Shown: positions 17,224 to 25,830, counted from the first letter of the stretch. The stretch is 37,629 bases of DNA from Paracoccaceae bacterium (GCA_027486345.1 JAIXPH010000053.1:1-37629); one strand, 5' to 3'. Translations and numbers: made by a program. Notes: generated by a model from the letters alone, not told the origin.

Positions 17224-18201
17224 ATGACCAAGACCAAAACGCTCTCCGGCCTGTTGGCCGGGGTCACGCTGACCGCATCCGCCGCGCTGGCCCAAGGCTA
17301 TCCGGACCGCCAGATCACCATGATCGTGCCGTTTTCGGCGGGCGGACCGACCGATACCGTGGGCCGTCTGATCGCGGAGCGCATGTCCGCCGATCTTGGC
17401 CAGCAGATCATCGTGGAAAACGTCGGCGGCGCGGGGGGCACGCTGGGGGCCGGTCAGGCCGCCGGGGCCGAGGCGGATGGCTACACCATCCTGCTGCACC
17501 ACATTGGTATGGCGACCAGCGCCACGCTTTATCGCAGCCTCGCCTATAACCCGACCGAGGCGTTTGATTACGTCGGTCTGGTGACCGAAGTGCCGATGAC
17601 CATCGTGGCGCGCAAGGACCTTGAACCCACCGATTTCGCCGGATTGGTGAGTTATGTGAAGGAAAACGCCGATACGATCACCATGGCCAATGCCGGGATC
17701 GGGGCGGCGTCGCAGCTTTGCGGGATGCTGTTCATGCAGGCGCTTGAGGCCCCGATCGTGACCGTTCCCTACAAGGGCACAGGCCCGGCGATGACGGAAC
17801 TTCTGGGCGGGCAGATCGACATCATGTGCGACCAGACCACCAACACCGCCGAACAGATCAAGGGCGGCGCGATCAAGGCCTATGCCGTGACTTCCCCGGC
17901 GCGGCTGGACATCTTCCCCGACCTGCCGACCGTGGCCGAGGCGGGCTTGCCCAATCTGCAAGTGTCGGTCTGGCACGGGCTTTACACCCCCAAGGGCACC
18001 CCGCCCGAAGCGGTGGCCCGCCTGACGCAATCGCTGCAATCGGCGCTGGCCGATCCTGAGCTTGCCGCCAAACTGGCCGAACTGGGCACCGCGCCCTCCC
18101 CCGCCGCCGATGCCACGCCCGAGGCGCTGAAGGCCAAGCTCGAGTCGGAAATCGCGCGCTGGAAACCGGTGATCGAAGCCGCTGGCGTTTACGCCGACTG
18201 A
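17224..18201 (+). CDS. tctC: TctC-like tripartite tricarboxylate transporter binding protein
   Basis: The 325-residue periplasmic protein has a signal peptide (about 1-23, ending ASAALA before QGYPDRQ). Family motifs include YPDRQITMIVPFSAGGPTDT, VENVGGAGGTLGA and VPYKGTGPAMTELLGGQID. It is a Bug/TctC-type receptor for carboxylates such as tricarboxylic or aromatic acids; the ligand is not readable. The ATG at 17224 follows GGGAGG (17213-17218) at a good distance. An open frame continues further upstream but lacks a ribosome site and would spoil the signal peptide. It is first in tctCBA. A hairpin after its stop could favour more receptor than membrane protein. Confidence 0.93.
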   Translation: MTKTKTLSGLLAGVTLTASAALAQGYPDRQITMIVPFSAGGPTDTVGRLIAERMSADLGQQIIVENVGGAGGTLGAGQAAGAEADGYTILLHHIGMATSATLYRSLAYNPTEAFDYVGLVTEVPMTIVARKDLEPTDFAGLVSYVKENADTITMANAGIGAASQLCGMLFMQALEAPIVTVPYKGTGPAMTELLGGQIDIMCDQTTNTAEQIKGGAIKAYAVTSPARLDIFPDLPTVAEAGLPNLQVSVWHGLYTPKGTPPEAVARLTQSLQSALADPELAAKLAELGTAPSPAADATPEALKAKLESEIARWKPVIEAAGVYAD

Positions 18202-18208
18202 CTGCATA

Positions 18209-18233
18209 GGGGGCTGCGCGCGGCGTGGCCCCC
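18209..18233 (+). terminator. Intercistronic hairpin after tctC
   Basis: GGGGGC (18209-18214) pairs with GCCCCC (18228-18233) around a 13-base GC-rich loop, eight bases after the tctC stop, followed by GCCCTTT. It is short and without a long T-run. It may be a partial terminator or an mRNA-stabilising end that raises receptor expression relative to tctBA. Confidence 0.4.
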
Positions 18234-18260
18234 GCCCTTTCACCGCGTCAGGACCAGATC

Positions 18261-18719
18261 ATGACATCCATTGACCGCACCGATGCCGCCGCAGGCATCC
18301 TGTTCATTTTGTTCGGGCTGTTCTTCGGCCTGCAATCGCTGGGCCTTGAGTTGGGCACCGCCTTTCGCATGGGGCCGGGGTATTTCCCCTTGGTCCTGTC
18401 CGCCGTTCTGCTGGGCTTTGGCCTGCTGATCCTGTTCAACGCGCTGAAAACCACGGGCAATGCCACGGGCGGCGTGCTGGCGTGGCGGGGGCTTTTGTTC
18501 ATCCTGCCCGCGCCGATCTTTTTTGGCCTGACGGTGCGGGGCCTTGGCTTTGTGCCCGCCATTTTCCTGACCACGCTGATCGCGGGCTGTGCGTCGTTGA
18601 AGATGAAACCGCAAGGCGCGCTGCTCTTGGCGCTGGTCGTCACCCTGTTTTCGACGCTGGTGTTTTCCTATGCCCTTGGCCTGCCGTTCCGGCGCTTTGG
18701 CCCTTGGCTGACGCTGTAA
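18261..18719 (+). CDS. tctB: TctB-like small membrane subunit of the tricarboxylate transporter
   Basis: The 152-residue protein has four hydrophobic helices (about 9-29, 35-57, 72-95 and 110-140) and the family features RMGPGYFPLVLSAVLLGFG and GLGFVPAIFL. TctB is the small integral-membrane partner of TctA. The ATG at 18261 was chosen because AGGA lies 7-8 bases upstream and the protein then starts MTSIDRTDAAAG. An in-frame ATG at 18225 falls just before the intercistronic hairpin arm and lacks a ribosome site. The gap to tctA is ten bases. Confidence 0.88.
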   Translation: MTSIDRTDAAAGILFILFGLFFGLQSLGLELGTAFRMGPGYFPLVLSAVLLGFGLLILFNALKTTGNATGGVLAWRGLLFILPAPIFFGLTVRGLGFVPAIFLTTLIAGCASLKMKPQGALLLALVVTLFSTLVFSYALGLPFRRFGPWLTL

Positions 18720-18729
18720 GGGGGCGCGC

Positions 18730-20235
18730 ATGGACCTGCTTTCCAACCTTGGGCTTGGCTTTGCCACGGCGGCCAGCCCGGAAAACCTGCTGTTCTGCCT
18801 GATCGGGGTGATCCTTGGCACGCTGATCGGCGTTCTGCCCGGTATCGGGGCCACGGCCACGATTGCCATGCTGCTGCCGATCACCTTCCAGCTTGAACCC
18901 GTCTCATCGCTGATCATGCTGTCGGGCATCTATTACGGCGCGCAATATGGCGGATCGACGACGGCGATCCTGATCAACATGCCGGGCGAAAGCTCGTCCG
19001 CCGTGACCGCGATTGACGGCTATCAGATGGCGCGCAAGGGCAAGGCGGGCACGGCGCTTGCCGTGGCGGCGCTGGGGTCGTTCTTTGCGGGCACGGTGGC
19101 GACGCTCTTGGTGGCGCTGTTTGCCCCGCCCCTGACCGCCATCGCGCTGAAATTCGGCGCGGCGGAGTATTTCAGCCTGATGGTGCTTGGCCTTGTCTCG
19201 GCCATCGCGCTGGCGCACGGGTCGATCCTGAAGGCGCTGGCGATGGTGGTGCTGGGGCTTTTGCTGGGCATGGTGGGGACGGACATCTATTCCGGCACGC
19301 TGCGCTTTACCCTTGGGATCACCGAATACGCCGATGGGCTGAGCTTTGTCGCGCTGGCGGTGGGGGTGTTCGGCATCGCCGAAATCCTGCGCAACCTTGA
19401 GGGCGAAGAGGATCGCAGCGTGCTGGGCGCGAAACTGGGCGCGCTGTTCCCGTCAAAGGCGGATCTGAAGGCGATGGTCGCCCCCATGATGCGCGGCACG
19501 GTGGTGGGGTCGATCCTTGGCATCCTGCCGGGGGGTGGGGCGGTGCTGGCCTCTTTCGCCTCATACTCCATCGAAAAGCGGATGTCGGACCACCCCGAGG
19601 ACTTCGGCAAAGGCGCCATCGCCGGGGTGGCGGGGCCGGAGTCGGCCAATAACGCGGGCGCGCAGACCAGCTTTATCCCGCTGCTGACGTTGGGGATTCC
19701 GGCCAATCCGGTGATGGCACTGATGGTGGGGGCGATGATCATCCAAGGCATCGTGCCGGGGCCCAATGTGGCGACCGAACAGCCCGCGCTGTTCTGGGGC
19801 ATTATCGCCAGTATGTGGATCGGCAACCTGATGCTGGTGGTGCTGAACCTGCCGCTGATCGGGCTGTGGGTGCGGCTGCTGAAGGTGCCTTACCATGTGC
19901 TCTTCCCCATCATCATGGCCTTCTGTTCCATCGGGGTCTATTCGGTGAACGCCAATGTCTATGACCTGTTCGCCGTCGCGTTCTTTGGCCTGCTCGGCTA
20001 TGCGCTGATCAAGCTGCGGTGCGAGCCTGCGCCTTTGCTTCTGGGCTTTGTCCTTGGCCCGCTGCTGGAAGAAAACCTGCGCCGCGCGATGATCCTGGGT
20101 CGGGGCGATCCGACGGTCTTTGTCACCCGTCCCATCAGTGCGGTGCTGCTGGCGCTGACGGTGGCGGTGCTGGTCGTCGTGCTGCTGCCCACCATCCGCG
20201 CCAAGCGTGATGAGGTGTTCGTCGAAGGCGACTGA
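18730..20235 (+). CDS. tctA: TctA-like large membrane subunit of the tricarboxylate transporter
   Basis: The 501-residue permease has about 12 transmembrane helices and the TctA hallmarks: GVLPGIGATATIAMLLPITF near residue 40, GAQYGGSTTAILINMPGE followed by SSAVTAIDGYQMARKGKA, and a second internal half with ILPGGGAVLASF and GPESANNAGAQTSFIPLLTL. It couples carboxylate uptake to an ion gradient. Length matches the family. It ends the unit and is followed by a strong hairpin. Confidence 0.94.
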   Translation: MDLLSNLGLGFATAASPENLLFCLIGVILGTLIGVLPGIGATATIAMLLPITFQLEPVSSLIMLSGIYYGAQYGGSTTAILINMPGESSSAVTAIDGYQMARKGKAGTALAVAALGSFFAGTVATLLVALFAPPLTAIALKFGAAEYFSLMVLGLVSAIALAHGSILKALAMVVLGLLLGMVGTDIYSGTLRFTLGITEYADGLSFVALAVGVFGIAEILRNLEGEEDRSVLGAKLGALFPSKADLKAMVAPMMRGTVVGSILGILPGGGAVLASFASYSIEKRMSDHPEDFGKGAIAGVAGPESANNAGAQTSFIPLLTLGIPANPVMALMVGAMIIQGIVPGPNVATEQPALFWGIIASMWIGNLMLVVLNLPLIGLWVRLLKVPYHVLFPIIMAFCSIGVYSVNANVYDLFAVAFFGLLGYALIKLRCEPAPLLLGFVLGPLLEENLRRAMILGRGDPTVFVTRPISAVLLALTVAVLVVVLLPTIRAKRDEVFVEGD

Positions 20236-20249
20236 CGCCGATCCCGACC

Positions 20250-20280
20250 GTGCTGCCCCGGCCAGACACCGGGGCAGCAC
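20250..20280. terminator. Hairpin between convergent tctA and VOC genes
   Basis: GTGCTGCCCCGG (20250-20261) and CCGGGGCAGCAC (20269-20280) form a perfect 12-bp stem with a 7-base loop, 14 bases after the tctA stop. No T-run follows on either strand. It sits between converging transcripts and probably limits read-through in both directions. Confidence 0.7.
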
Positions 20281-20325
20281 GACAACGCTTGATGCGGCAT
20301 CAATTCGCAGCGCGGGCGGCGGGGA

Positions 20326-20856
20326 TCATGCGCCGGGTGGGGTGTCGGGCTTGGCGCGCCAGATCCGCTCTGGGGTGTCCTTTTCGTAGCCCAGCTCCCC
20401 GAAGCTGGCGATCTCCAGCGACTGTCCCCATGGCGCGTTGAAGTAGATCCAGTTGAACCCGGCCAGCGGCCCGTCGGTCACGGTGTTCGGACCGTCCAGA
20501 AACTCGATCCCCTCGGCGCGCAGCCGTTCGACCGAGGCGAAGACATCCTCCACCTCAAAGCACAGGTGCGTGCCGCCGATTTCCGAGTTGCGGCGCGGGC
20601 GGGCGCTGCTGTCTTCGCCGCTATATTCGAAAAGCTCGACATTGGTCCCGGCCCCGCAACGCAGAAAGACCAGATCGCGGATGCGGGTATGGGCGGGCGT
20701 GCCGAGACGGCGTTCCATGAAGGACGGGTCCACGTCGAAGGCCCCGGTCCGGAACACCTCCACCGCGCCGAAGACCGCCTTGAAGAAGCGGATGCCCTCT
20801 TCGATATCGGGGACGGTGATGCCGATGTGGTGCATTCCGTAAACGCGTTCAGGCAT
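20326..20856 (-). CDS. VOC-family (glyoxalase/dioxygenase-fold) protein
   Basis: The 176-residue protein has the paired beta-alpha-beta-beta-beta modules of the vicinal-oxygen-chelate fold. Likely metal ligands are His10 (in MHHIGITVPD), His97 (GGTHLCFEVED) and Glu148 (QSLEIAS), with Glu75 (NVELFEY) as a further candidate. Family members include glyoxalases, extradiol dioxygenases, epimerases and lyases, and the sequence does not settle which. It is the last gene of the twelve-gene operon. In that setting it may act on a ring-cleavage or isomerisation intermediate of the pathway. Confidence 0.85.
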   Translation of the reverse strand: MPERVYGMHHIGITVPDIEEGIRFFKAVFGAVEVFRTGAFDVDPSFMERRLGTPAHTRIRDLVFLRCGAGTNVELFEYSGEDSSARPRRNSEIGGTHLCFEVEDVFASVERLRAEGIEFLDGPNTVTDGPLAGFNWIYFNAPWGQSLEIASFGELGYEKDTPERIWRAKPDTPPGA

Positions 20857-20889
20857 GGGTTCCTCCTTGGGTTGGCCCGCTTTGGGCGG

Positions 20890-21222
20890 TCATTTCCGGG
20901 TGACGTAGCTTTCGGGGTCCATCAGCGTGCAGCGGATCGCGGTGGCCATGCCGAACAACCGCCCCGCCAGCAGTTGCAACTCGGCACAAACGGCATCGAC
21001 GCGTGCGCGCGGACGGTCGGGGCGGTGCAGCGCGACCAGTTCGATGTTGACGGGCGTCTGACCGGCCAGCGCGCGGACGGGGATGACGACCAGATGGCAG
21101 GCGGGTTCGGTCACACCGAAGGCCCCGCAGAGGAAGGCGCGGATGTCGGTCAGGATGGCGTCGATCCGTCCCTCCACCTCCGGCAAGCTGCGGTCGTCGA
21201 TGAAGACCTTGACGTTAGGCAT
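20890..21222 (-). CDS. Tautomerase-superfamily-like small protein
   Basis: The 110-residue protein starts Met-Pro (MPNVKVFIDD). The predicted order is beta-alpha-beta-beta-alpha-beta, with strands at about 3-8, 44-51, 59-66 and 95-101 and helices at about 16-38 and 73-92. That matches the two-module fold of MIF and 5-carboxymethyl-2-hydroxymuconate isomerase, whose catalytic base is the N-terminal Pro exposed after Met removal. The start at 21222 overlaps the preceding gene's stop by eight bases. A longer in-frame start at 21306 would hide the Pro and lie inside that gene. A role in isomerising a ring-cleavage or enol intermediate is inferred from the operon. Similarity is structural in style, so confidence is moderate. 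Confidence 0.6.
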   Translation of the reverse strand: MPNVKVFIDDRSLPEVEGRIDAILTDIRAFLCGAFGVTEPACHLVVIPVRALAGQTPVNIELVALHRPDRPRARVDAVCAELQLLAGRLFGMATAIRCTLMDPESYVTRK

Positions 21223-22276
21223 GGGCGGCCCCGTCCAGGGCGATGGCGCGTTGCAGCACGGCCAGATTGCCGAGGTCCGGCCTTGCGCGCCCGGCCTCGA
21301 TGTCAAAGGCCATATCGGTGATCAGCCGGTTCACCGGCGCGTCGCGGCCATGGGCGCGCAGGATGTCCACAACCCAGCCGTTCACCTCGGCCACTTCGGC
21401 GCGGCGGCCCTTGCGCCAGTCTTGCAACGAAGTGGTCAGCGTATCCTCACGCGAGAAGGTCTTGAGGACTTCGGCAAAGATCTCATCGACATAGCGTTCG
21501 GGATGGTTGCTCATGACCGGGGCCATGCCGATGATCGGCATGATCGTCGCCCCATCGGCCAGCGCGGCCTGCATCGCCTCATATCCCGCGGCGCGCATGA
21601 TTTCGAGCATCGCGGGGATGCGGGCGGCATCATTCAGTGCCGTGTCGATGATGGCGGACGGGATCAGTTCGGCCGCGTTCACCACCAGCTTCATCCATTT
21701 GGCAGAGCGGATGTCGTCGACCACCTCCACCCGCCCGGTGCAGCGCAGGATGTCGGCCACCGCTTCCACGCGATGCTGCTGGGCAGGGTCCAGCGCGCCA
21801 AGGGCGAACCAGCTTTCGTCATGGTCGTTCTGGCGGTTGACGGTGCCCGGCACCCACATGTTCGAGGCGATCTCGATCACCGCGCCGAGGGTGCGGTGAC
21901 GGCCCACGACGGCGGCGATGTCCTCATGCGTCATGCCGTTCTGCAACCCGATGAGGAAGCCATCGGGCGCAAGGATCGGTTTGACCAGATGGCTGGCCCA
22001 TGTGGTGTCATAGGCCTTCACCACCATGAAGATCAGATCAAAGGGCTGTTTGACCTCGGCCACTTCGCACAGGTGCAGGGCGGGGACTTTCACGGTGACG
22101 CTGCGGGTGGGGAAATTCACCGTGATGCCCTTGGCGCGGATCGCCTCGATATGGGCGGGCCATTGGTCGATGAAGGTGACGTCATGCCCTGCCAGCGCGA
22201 AATCGGCGGCAATGGAGGAGCCTTGGGCACCAGTGCCGATGAAGGCGATGCGGGGGCGGGGGGATGCGGTGGTCAT
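21215..22276 (-). CDS. 2-dehydropantoate-2-reductase-family (ApbA/PanE-like) oxidoreductase
   Basis: The 353-residue protein has a Rossmann NAD(P) site (IAFIGTGAQGSSIAADFALAG, about 10-30). A VVKAYDT segment, LQNGMTHED and SAKWMKLVVNAAELIPSAI follow, where the Lys is the expected catalytic residue of the ketopantoate reductase family. It is longer than typical PanE (about 300), and its setting in a catabolic operon argues against pantothenate synthesis. It more likely reduces or oxidises a 2-oxo acid or hydroxyacid in the pathway. It overlaps the dioxygenase stop by four bases (ATGA). Confidence 0.85.
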   Translation of the reverse strand: MTTASPRPRIAFIGTGAQGSSIAADFALAGHDVTFIDQWPAHIEAIRAKGITVNFPTRSVTVKVPALHLCEVAEVKQPFDLIFMVVKAYDTTWASHLVKPILAPDGFLIGLQNGMTHEDIAAVVGRHRTLGAVIEIASNMWVPGTVNRQNDHDESWFALGALDPAQQHRVEAVADILRCTGRVEVVDDIRSAKWMKLVVNAAELIPSAIIDTALNDAARIPAMLEIMRAAGYEAMQAALADGATIMPIIGMAPVMSNHPERYVDEIFAEVLKTFSREDTLTTSLQDWRKGRRAEVAEVNGWVVDILRAHGRDAPVNRLITDMAFDIEAGRARPDLGNLAVLQRAIALDGAAHA

Positions 22277-23136
22277 GCGGGCACCTCTGACGCGACGGGG
22301 TTCATGACGAAGTCAAAGCGCGACCGCCATTTGACCGCGCCACCGGTCACGGGGTCGAACCCCGCCACCAGCGATTGCTTGACCCCGAACACCGCGTCCG
22401 AGGTCAGGTAGTCATCCCCCGCCACGAAGGTGTGGGTGATGATGGCGTCATATCCATCGCGGCGGATCATGAAATGCATATGGGCGGGGCGGTAGGGATG
22501 GCGGCCCAGACGGCCCAGCAACTGCCCCACCGGGCCATCGTCGGGGATGGGATAGGAAACGGGCTTGATCCCCTGAAACCAGTAGCGCCCATCCGGGCCG
22601 GTGACGAAGACGCCCCGGTTGTTGTGTTCGGGTTGCAGGCCGGGTTGCTGGACGTCGTAAAAGCCTTCTTCGTTGTCGGACCAGACGTCGATGCGCACGC
22701 CGTCCAGCGGGGTGCCCTGCAAGTCGGTGACGGTCCCTTCGAACAGGCAGGGTTCCGCCGCGCCATCCTTGCAAATGTTGCTGCCCATCGGCATCTCGGC
22801 CACGCCGTCCACGTGGAACGGGCCAAGGACGGTGTTTTCCGTGGCGGGCGCGGGGCGGCGGTTGTTGATCGCATCGACCAGCATCGACACGCCCAGCACA
22901 TCCGACAGCAGGATGTATTCCTGACGGTTGGCGTCGCACATCTGGCCGGTGCAGGTCAGGAAATCGATGGCCAGACCCCATTCGTCCTGCGTCAGGCCCA
23001 CATCCTTGACGAAGGCATGCAGGTGATGGACCAGCCGCGCCATCACCAGCGCCAGACGCGGATCACAGCCCGCCCCGATGCGGGCGTTGACGGCATTGAC
23101 AGAGGCGTCCTCGGTGAAGAAGGGAAATGCGGTCAT
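22273..23136 (-). CDS. Intradiol dioxygenase, probable hydroxyquinol 1,2-dioxygenase
   Basis: The 287-residue non-haem Fe(III) enzyme has an N-terminal helical dimerisation/linker domain (about 10-95) and the intradiol beta-sandwich. Iron ligands are Tyr160 (EGFYDVQQ), Tyr195 (PVSYPIP), His219 and His221 (RPAHMHF). Their spacing closely follows the Tyr164/Tyr197/His221/His223 set I recall for hydroxyquinol 1,2-dioxygenase. HVDGVAEMPMGSNI and the length also favour that subgroup over catechol dioxygenase. It opens 1,2,4-trihydroxybenzene to 3-hydroxymuconate/maleylacetate. The ATG at 23136 was chosen because the 42 residues added by an upstream in-frame ATG are Pro-rich and unlike the family. 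No maleylacetate reductase gene is seen in the window. Confidence 0.88.
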   Translation of the reverse strand: MTAFPFFTEDASVNAVNARIGAGCDPRLALVMARLVHHLHAFVKDVGLTQDEWGLAIDFLTCTGQMCDANRQEYILLSDVLGVSMLVDAINNRRPAPATENTVLGPFHVDGVAEMPMGSNICKDGAAEPCLFEGTVTDLQGTPLDGVRIDVWSDNEEGFYDVQQPGLQPEHNNRGVFVTGPDGRYWFQGIKPVSYPIPDDGPVGQLLGRLGRHPYRPAHMHFMIRRDGYDAIITHTFVAGDDYLTSDAVFGVKQSLVAGFDPVTGGAVKWRSRFDFVMNPVASEVPA

Positions 23137-23212
23137 GGCGGTCTCTTTCGGCAATGGCAGGGGGCACGGTGCGGGGGGCACCGGGTCTTTCGGGATCTCA
23201 ACGAAGGTCCGC

Positions 23213-25741
23213 TCAGGCCTGGGCGCGGCTTCGGGCGGTGGAATAGGCCAGCGCCGCGGCAAGGATCAGCGCCCCCTGGAACAGGTATTGATACATCTGC
23301 GACAGGCCGAGGAAGGAGACCGCGTTCAGCACCTCGGTCAACAGGACCGCGCCCATCAGCGTACCGATGAATGTGCCGCGCCCGCCGCGCAGGCTGGTCC
23401 CGCCCAGAACCACGGCGGTGATGGAGGCGAGGGTGTAGCTGACCCCTTGCTGCGGGTCGCCCACGCCGATTTGCGCCATCAGCATGACCGCCCCCAGCGC
23501 AGTGAACAGCGAGACGGCGACATAGGCCAGCACCACGCTGCGATCCACGCGGATGCCCATGCGGCGGGCCGAATTCTCATCCGAGCCGATGGCGCGCAAC
23601 TGCCAGCCCGCGCGATTGCGGCGCAGGATACGCTCGGCCACCAGCGCGATCACGACCAGCACGACAAAGGCCAGCGGGATCGGCCCCAGTTTCCAGCCGA
23701 TGAAATCCATCACAGCAAAGTTGAAATAGCCGTCCGGGCCGTCGCGCAGAACGAAGCTCATGCCTTGCAGGCCGATATACATGGCCAGCGTGGCGGCGAT
23801 GGGGGTGAAATTGGCAAAGCGGATGAGACAGCCGTTGATGGTGCCCACCACCGCCGCAATCCCGAACATCAGCACGAACCCCAGCGCGATGGTCTGCGGC
23901 GCCTGCCCGTCATTGATGAAGAAGGACGCCACGACGACCAGAAAGCCCGACAGAGGACCCACCGACAGGTCAATCCCCCCCATCAGCAGCGCGACGGTCT
24001 GACCCAGCGCGATGAACCCCAGCGCGGTGGCCAGAAGCAGGATGTTCGAGATGTTGAAGGCCGACAGGTAATTGCCGTTCTGCGAAAAGACATAAAGCGC
24101 CAGCGCCACGATCACCGCCGTCAGCGGGATCACAGTGGCGTTGTCGCTCTGGATCAGATGGCGTAGCCGGGCCTTGCCGTCGCGCGGTTTGGCCTGCGCC
24201 GCGCTTGCGCTTGCCACATGGGTATGCGCCTTCACGGCGGCGGCGACGATGCGGTCTTCGGTGACCTCTGCCCCATGCAGGGTTTCGGCGATCCGTCCGC
24301 GCGAAAAGACGACGACGACATCGCACAGCCCCTCCAGCTCTGCCGCGTCGGAAGAGTTGACGATCACCGGCACGCCCGAAGCCGAGACTTCGCGCAGGAT
24401 GCGGTAAATCTCGAACCGCGCGCCGACATCGACGCCTTGGGTCGGCTCATCCGCCAGAATGAAGCCCGGTTGCGACAGCAGGGCGCGGGCCATCACCACC
24501 TTTTGCTGGTTGCCACCCGAGAGCGACAGGATGCCCGCCTCAAGCCCCGGTGTCTTGACGGCCAGCGATCCAAAGATCTGCCGCACCTCTGCCAATTCGC
24601 GGCGGCGGCTGACGATGCCGGCTTGGGCAAAACGGTCCACGGCGGAAAAGGTGGCGTTCTCGCGCACGGTCAATTCGGCGGCGATGCCTTCGGAGTGGCG
24701 GTCCGAGGGCATGTAGGCCGCCTGCGCCGTCACCTCGGCGGGCGTCAGGGCGGTGCCGTTCAGGCGCACGTCGCCCTGCCAGCCTTCCAGCCCAGCAAGG
24801 GCGCGCATCAGGTCGGATTGGCCGTTCCCCTCGACCCCCGCGATGCCGATGATCTGGCCGCGCCCGACCGAAAAGGCCACGTCGCGGACCTTGCGCGTGG
24901 ACAGGCCCGTGACGGTGAAGTTGACGGGCGGCGCAACCTCGGCGCATTTCGGCGGAAAGGCGGAGGCAAGGCTGCGCCCGACGATCATGCCCAGAAGGGC
25001 GTCGTCCGACACCTCGGCCACCATGCCGCGCCCCTCGACCCGGCCATCCCGCAGGACGGTGACGCGGTGGGCAATCTGGCGCAGTTCGGCCAGACGGTGG
25101 GTGATGTAGATCACCGCCGTCCCGCCCGCCACGACCCGGCGGATGCGGGTGAACAGCATGTCCGTCGCGTCCTGGTCCAAGGCGGCGGTGGGTTCGTCGA
25201 GGATCAGGATGCGCGGGTGCAGCGCCAGCGCCTTGGCGATTTCCAGCAGGTGCTTTTGCGCCACGGTCAGGCTGTCGGCCCGGGCGGTCAGCGGCACAGA
25301 AAGGCCCACGTCCTCCAGCATCGCGGCCGCGATGGCGCGCGGGTCACCCCCGGCAAAGACGCGGTCGGGCAACGCGACGCGCAGGTTTTCCAACACCGAC
25401 AGGTCGTCCAGCACCGCCGGGTGCTGGTAGGAAATGGCGACGCCAAACGCTGCGGCCTTTTCCGGCGTCATGGCGGTGATCACGTCCTCGCCGAAGGAGA
25501 GGGTGCCGCGCGTGGGCCCGAAAACGCCCGAGATGATGTTCATCATGGTCGATTTGCCGGCACCATTTTCACCGAGGATGGCATGCACCTCTCCGGGGAA
25601 GATATCGACCGAGACGTCCGACAGAGCGGTCACACCGGAGAATTCCTTGGTGATGTCGGACAGGCGCAGGATCGGCTGCACCGCCTTGGCATCGGTCAGG
25701 GGCACTCTGCTGATTTGCGTCATCGGCTCTATCCCGGACAT
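23213..25741 (-). CDS. Sugar ABC importer: tandem ATPase fused to permease
   Basis: This 842-residue protein joins an RbsA-like double ATPase to an RbsC-like permease, normally two proteins of about 500 and 330 residues. ATPase half 1 (about 25-250) has Walker A GENGAGKST and Walker B ILILDEPT. Half 2 (about 270-495) has LSGGNQQ and ILADEPTQG but a degenerate Walker A (GVEGNGQSD), as is usual in RbsA. The permease (about 520-835) has LGQTVALLMGGIDLSVG, GSDENSARRMGI and GGTSLRGGRGT. The start at 25741 follows AAAAAGG. Possible starts at 25789 and 25801 fall within or against a hairpin and lack ribosome sites. The preceding genes give the binding protein and a second permease. Confidence 0.9.
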   Translation of the reverse strand: MSGIEPMTQISRVPLTDAKAVQPILRLSDITKEFSGVTALSDVSVDIFPGEVHAILGENGAGKSTMMNIISGVFGPTRGTLSFGEDVITAMTPEKAAAFGVAISYQHPAVLDDLSVLENLRVALPDRVFAGGDPRAIAAAMLEDVGLSVPLTARADSLTVAQKHLLEIAKALALHPRILILDEPTAALDQDATDMLFTRIRRVVAGGTAVIYITHRLAELRQIAHRVTVLRDGRVEGRGMVAEVSDDALLGMIVGRSLASAFPPKCAEVAPPVNFTVTGLSTRKVRDVAFSVGRGQIIGIAGVEGNGQSDLMRALAGLEGWQGDVRLNGTALTPAEVTAQAAYMPSDRHSEGIAAELTVRENATFSAVDRFAQAGIVSRRRELAEVRQIFGSLAVKTPGLEAGILSLSGGNQQKVVMARALLSQPGFILADEPTQGVDVGARFEIYRILREVSASGVPVIVNSSDAAELEGLCDVVVVFSRGRIAETLHGAEVTEDRIVAAAVKAHTHVASASAAQAKPRDGKARLRHLIQSDNATVIPLTAVIVALALYVFSQNGNYLSAFNISNILLLATALGFIALGQTVALLMGGIDLSVGPLSGFLVVVASFFINDGQAPQTIALGFVLMFGIAAVVGTINGCLIRFANFTPIAATLAMYIGLQGMSFVLRDGPDGYFNFAVMDFIGWKLGPIPLAFVVLVVIALVAERILRRNRAGWQLRAIGSDENSARRMGIRVDRSVVLAYVAVSLFTALGAVMLMAQIGVGDPQQGVSYTLASITAVVLGGTSLRGGRGTFIGTLMGAVLLTEVLNAVSFLGLSQMYQYLFQGALILAAALAYSTARSRAQA

Positions 25742-25755
25742 GGCTTGACCTTTTT

Positions 25756-25769
25756 CCCTGACGTCAGGG
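25756..25769. promoter_or_regulatory. Perfect 14-base palindrome before the ATPase-permease gene
   Basis: CCCTGACGTCAGGG is a perfect palindrome ending 15 bases before the chosen ATG at 25741, next to the AAAAAGG ribosome site. It could be an internal operator or a small RNA hairpin controlling initiation. If translation begins at 25789 or 25801, it is merely coding sequence. Confidence 0.35.
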
Positions 25770-25789
25770 GCTTGCAGAACGACAGACAT

Positions 25790-25818
25790 CGGGGCGCGCA
25801 CGGCCTGCGCGCGCCCCG
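25790..25818 (-). terminator. Intercistronic hairpin between binding protein and ATPase-permease
   Basis: CGGGGCGCGC (25790-25799) pairs with GCGCGCCCCG (25809-25818) around a 9-base loop, 12 bases after the binding-protein stop. No T-run follows. Such hairpins between a binding-protein gene and its membrane genes often protect the upstream mRNA or attenuate read-through, so the receptor is made in excess. Confidence 0.55.
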
Positions 25819-25830
25819 ACGGTTTGCGTG

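Noticed and set aside
15562-18243. 893-codon open frame on the minus strand opposite the kinase end, response regulator and tctC.
   Set aside because: It spans several well-supported plus-strand genes, has low-complexity His/Gln/Arg/Gly composition and no recognisable domain.
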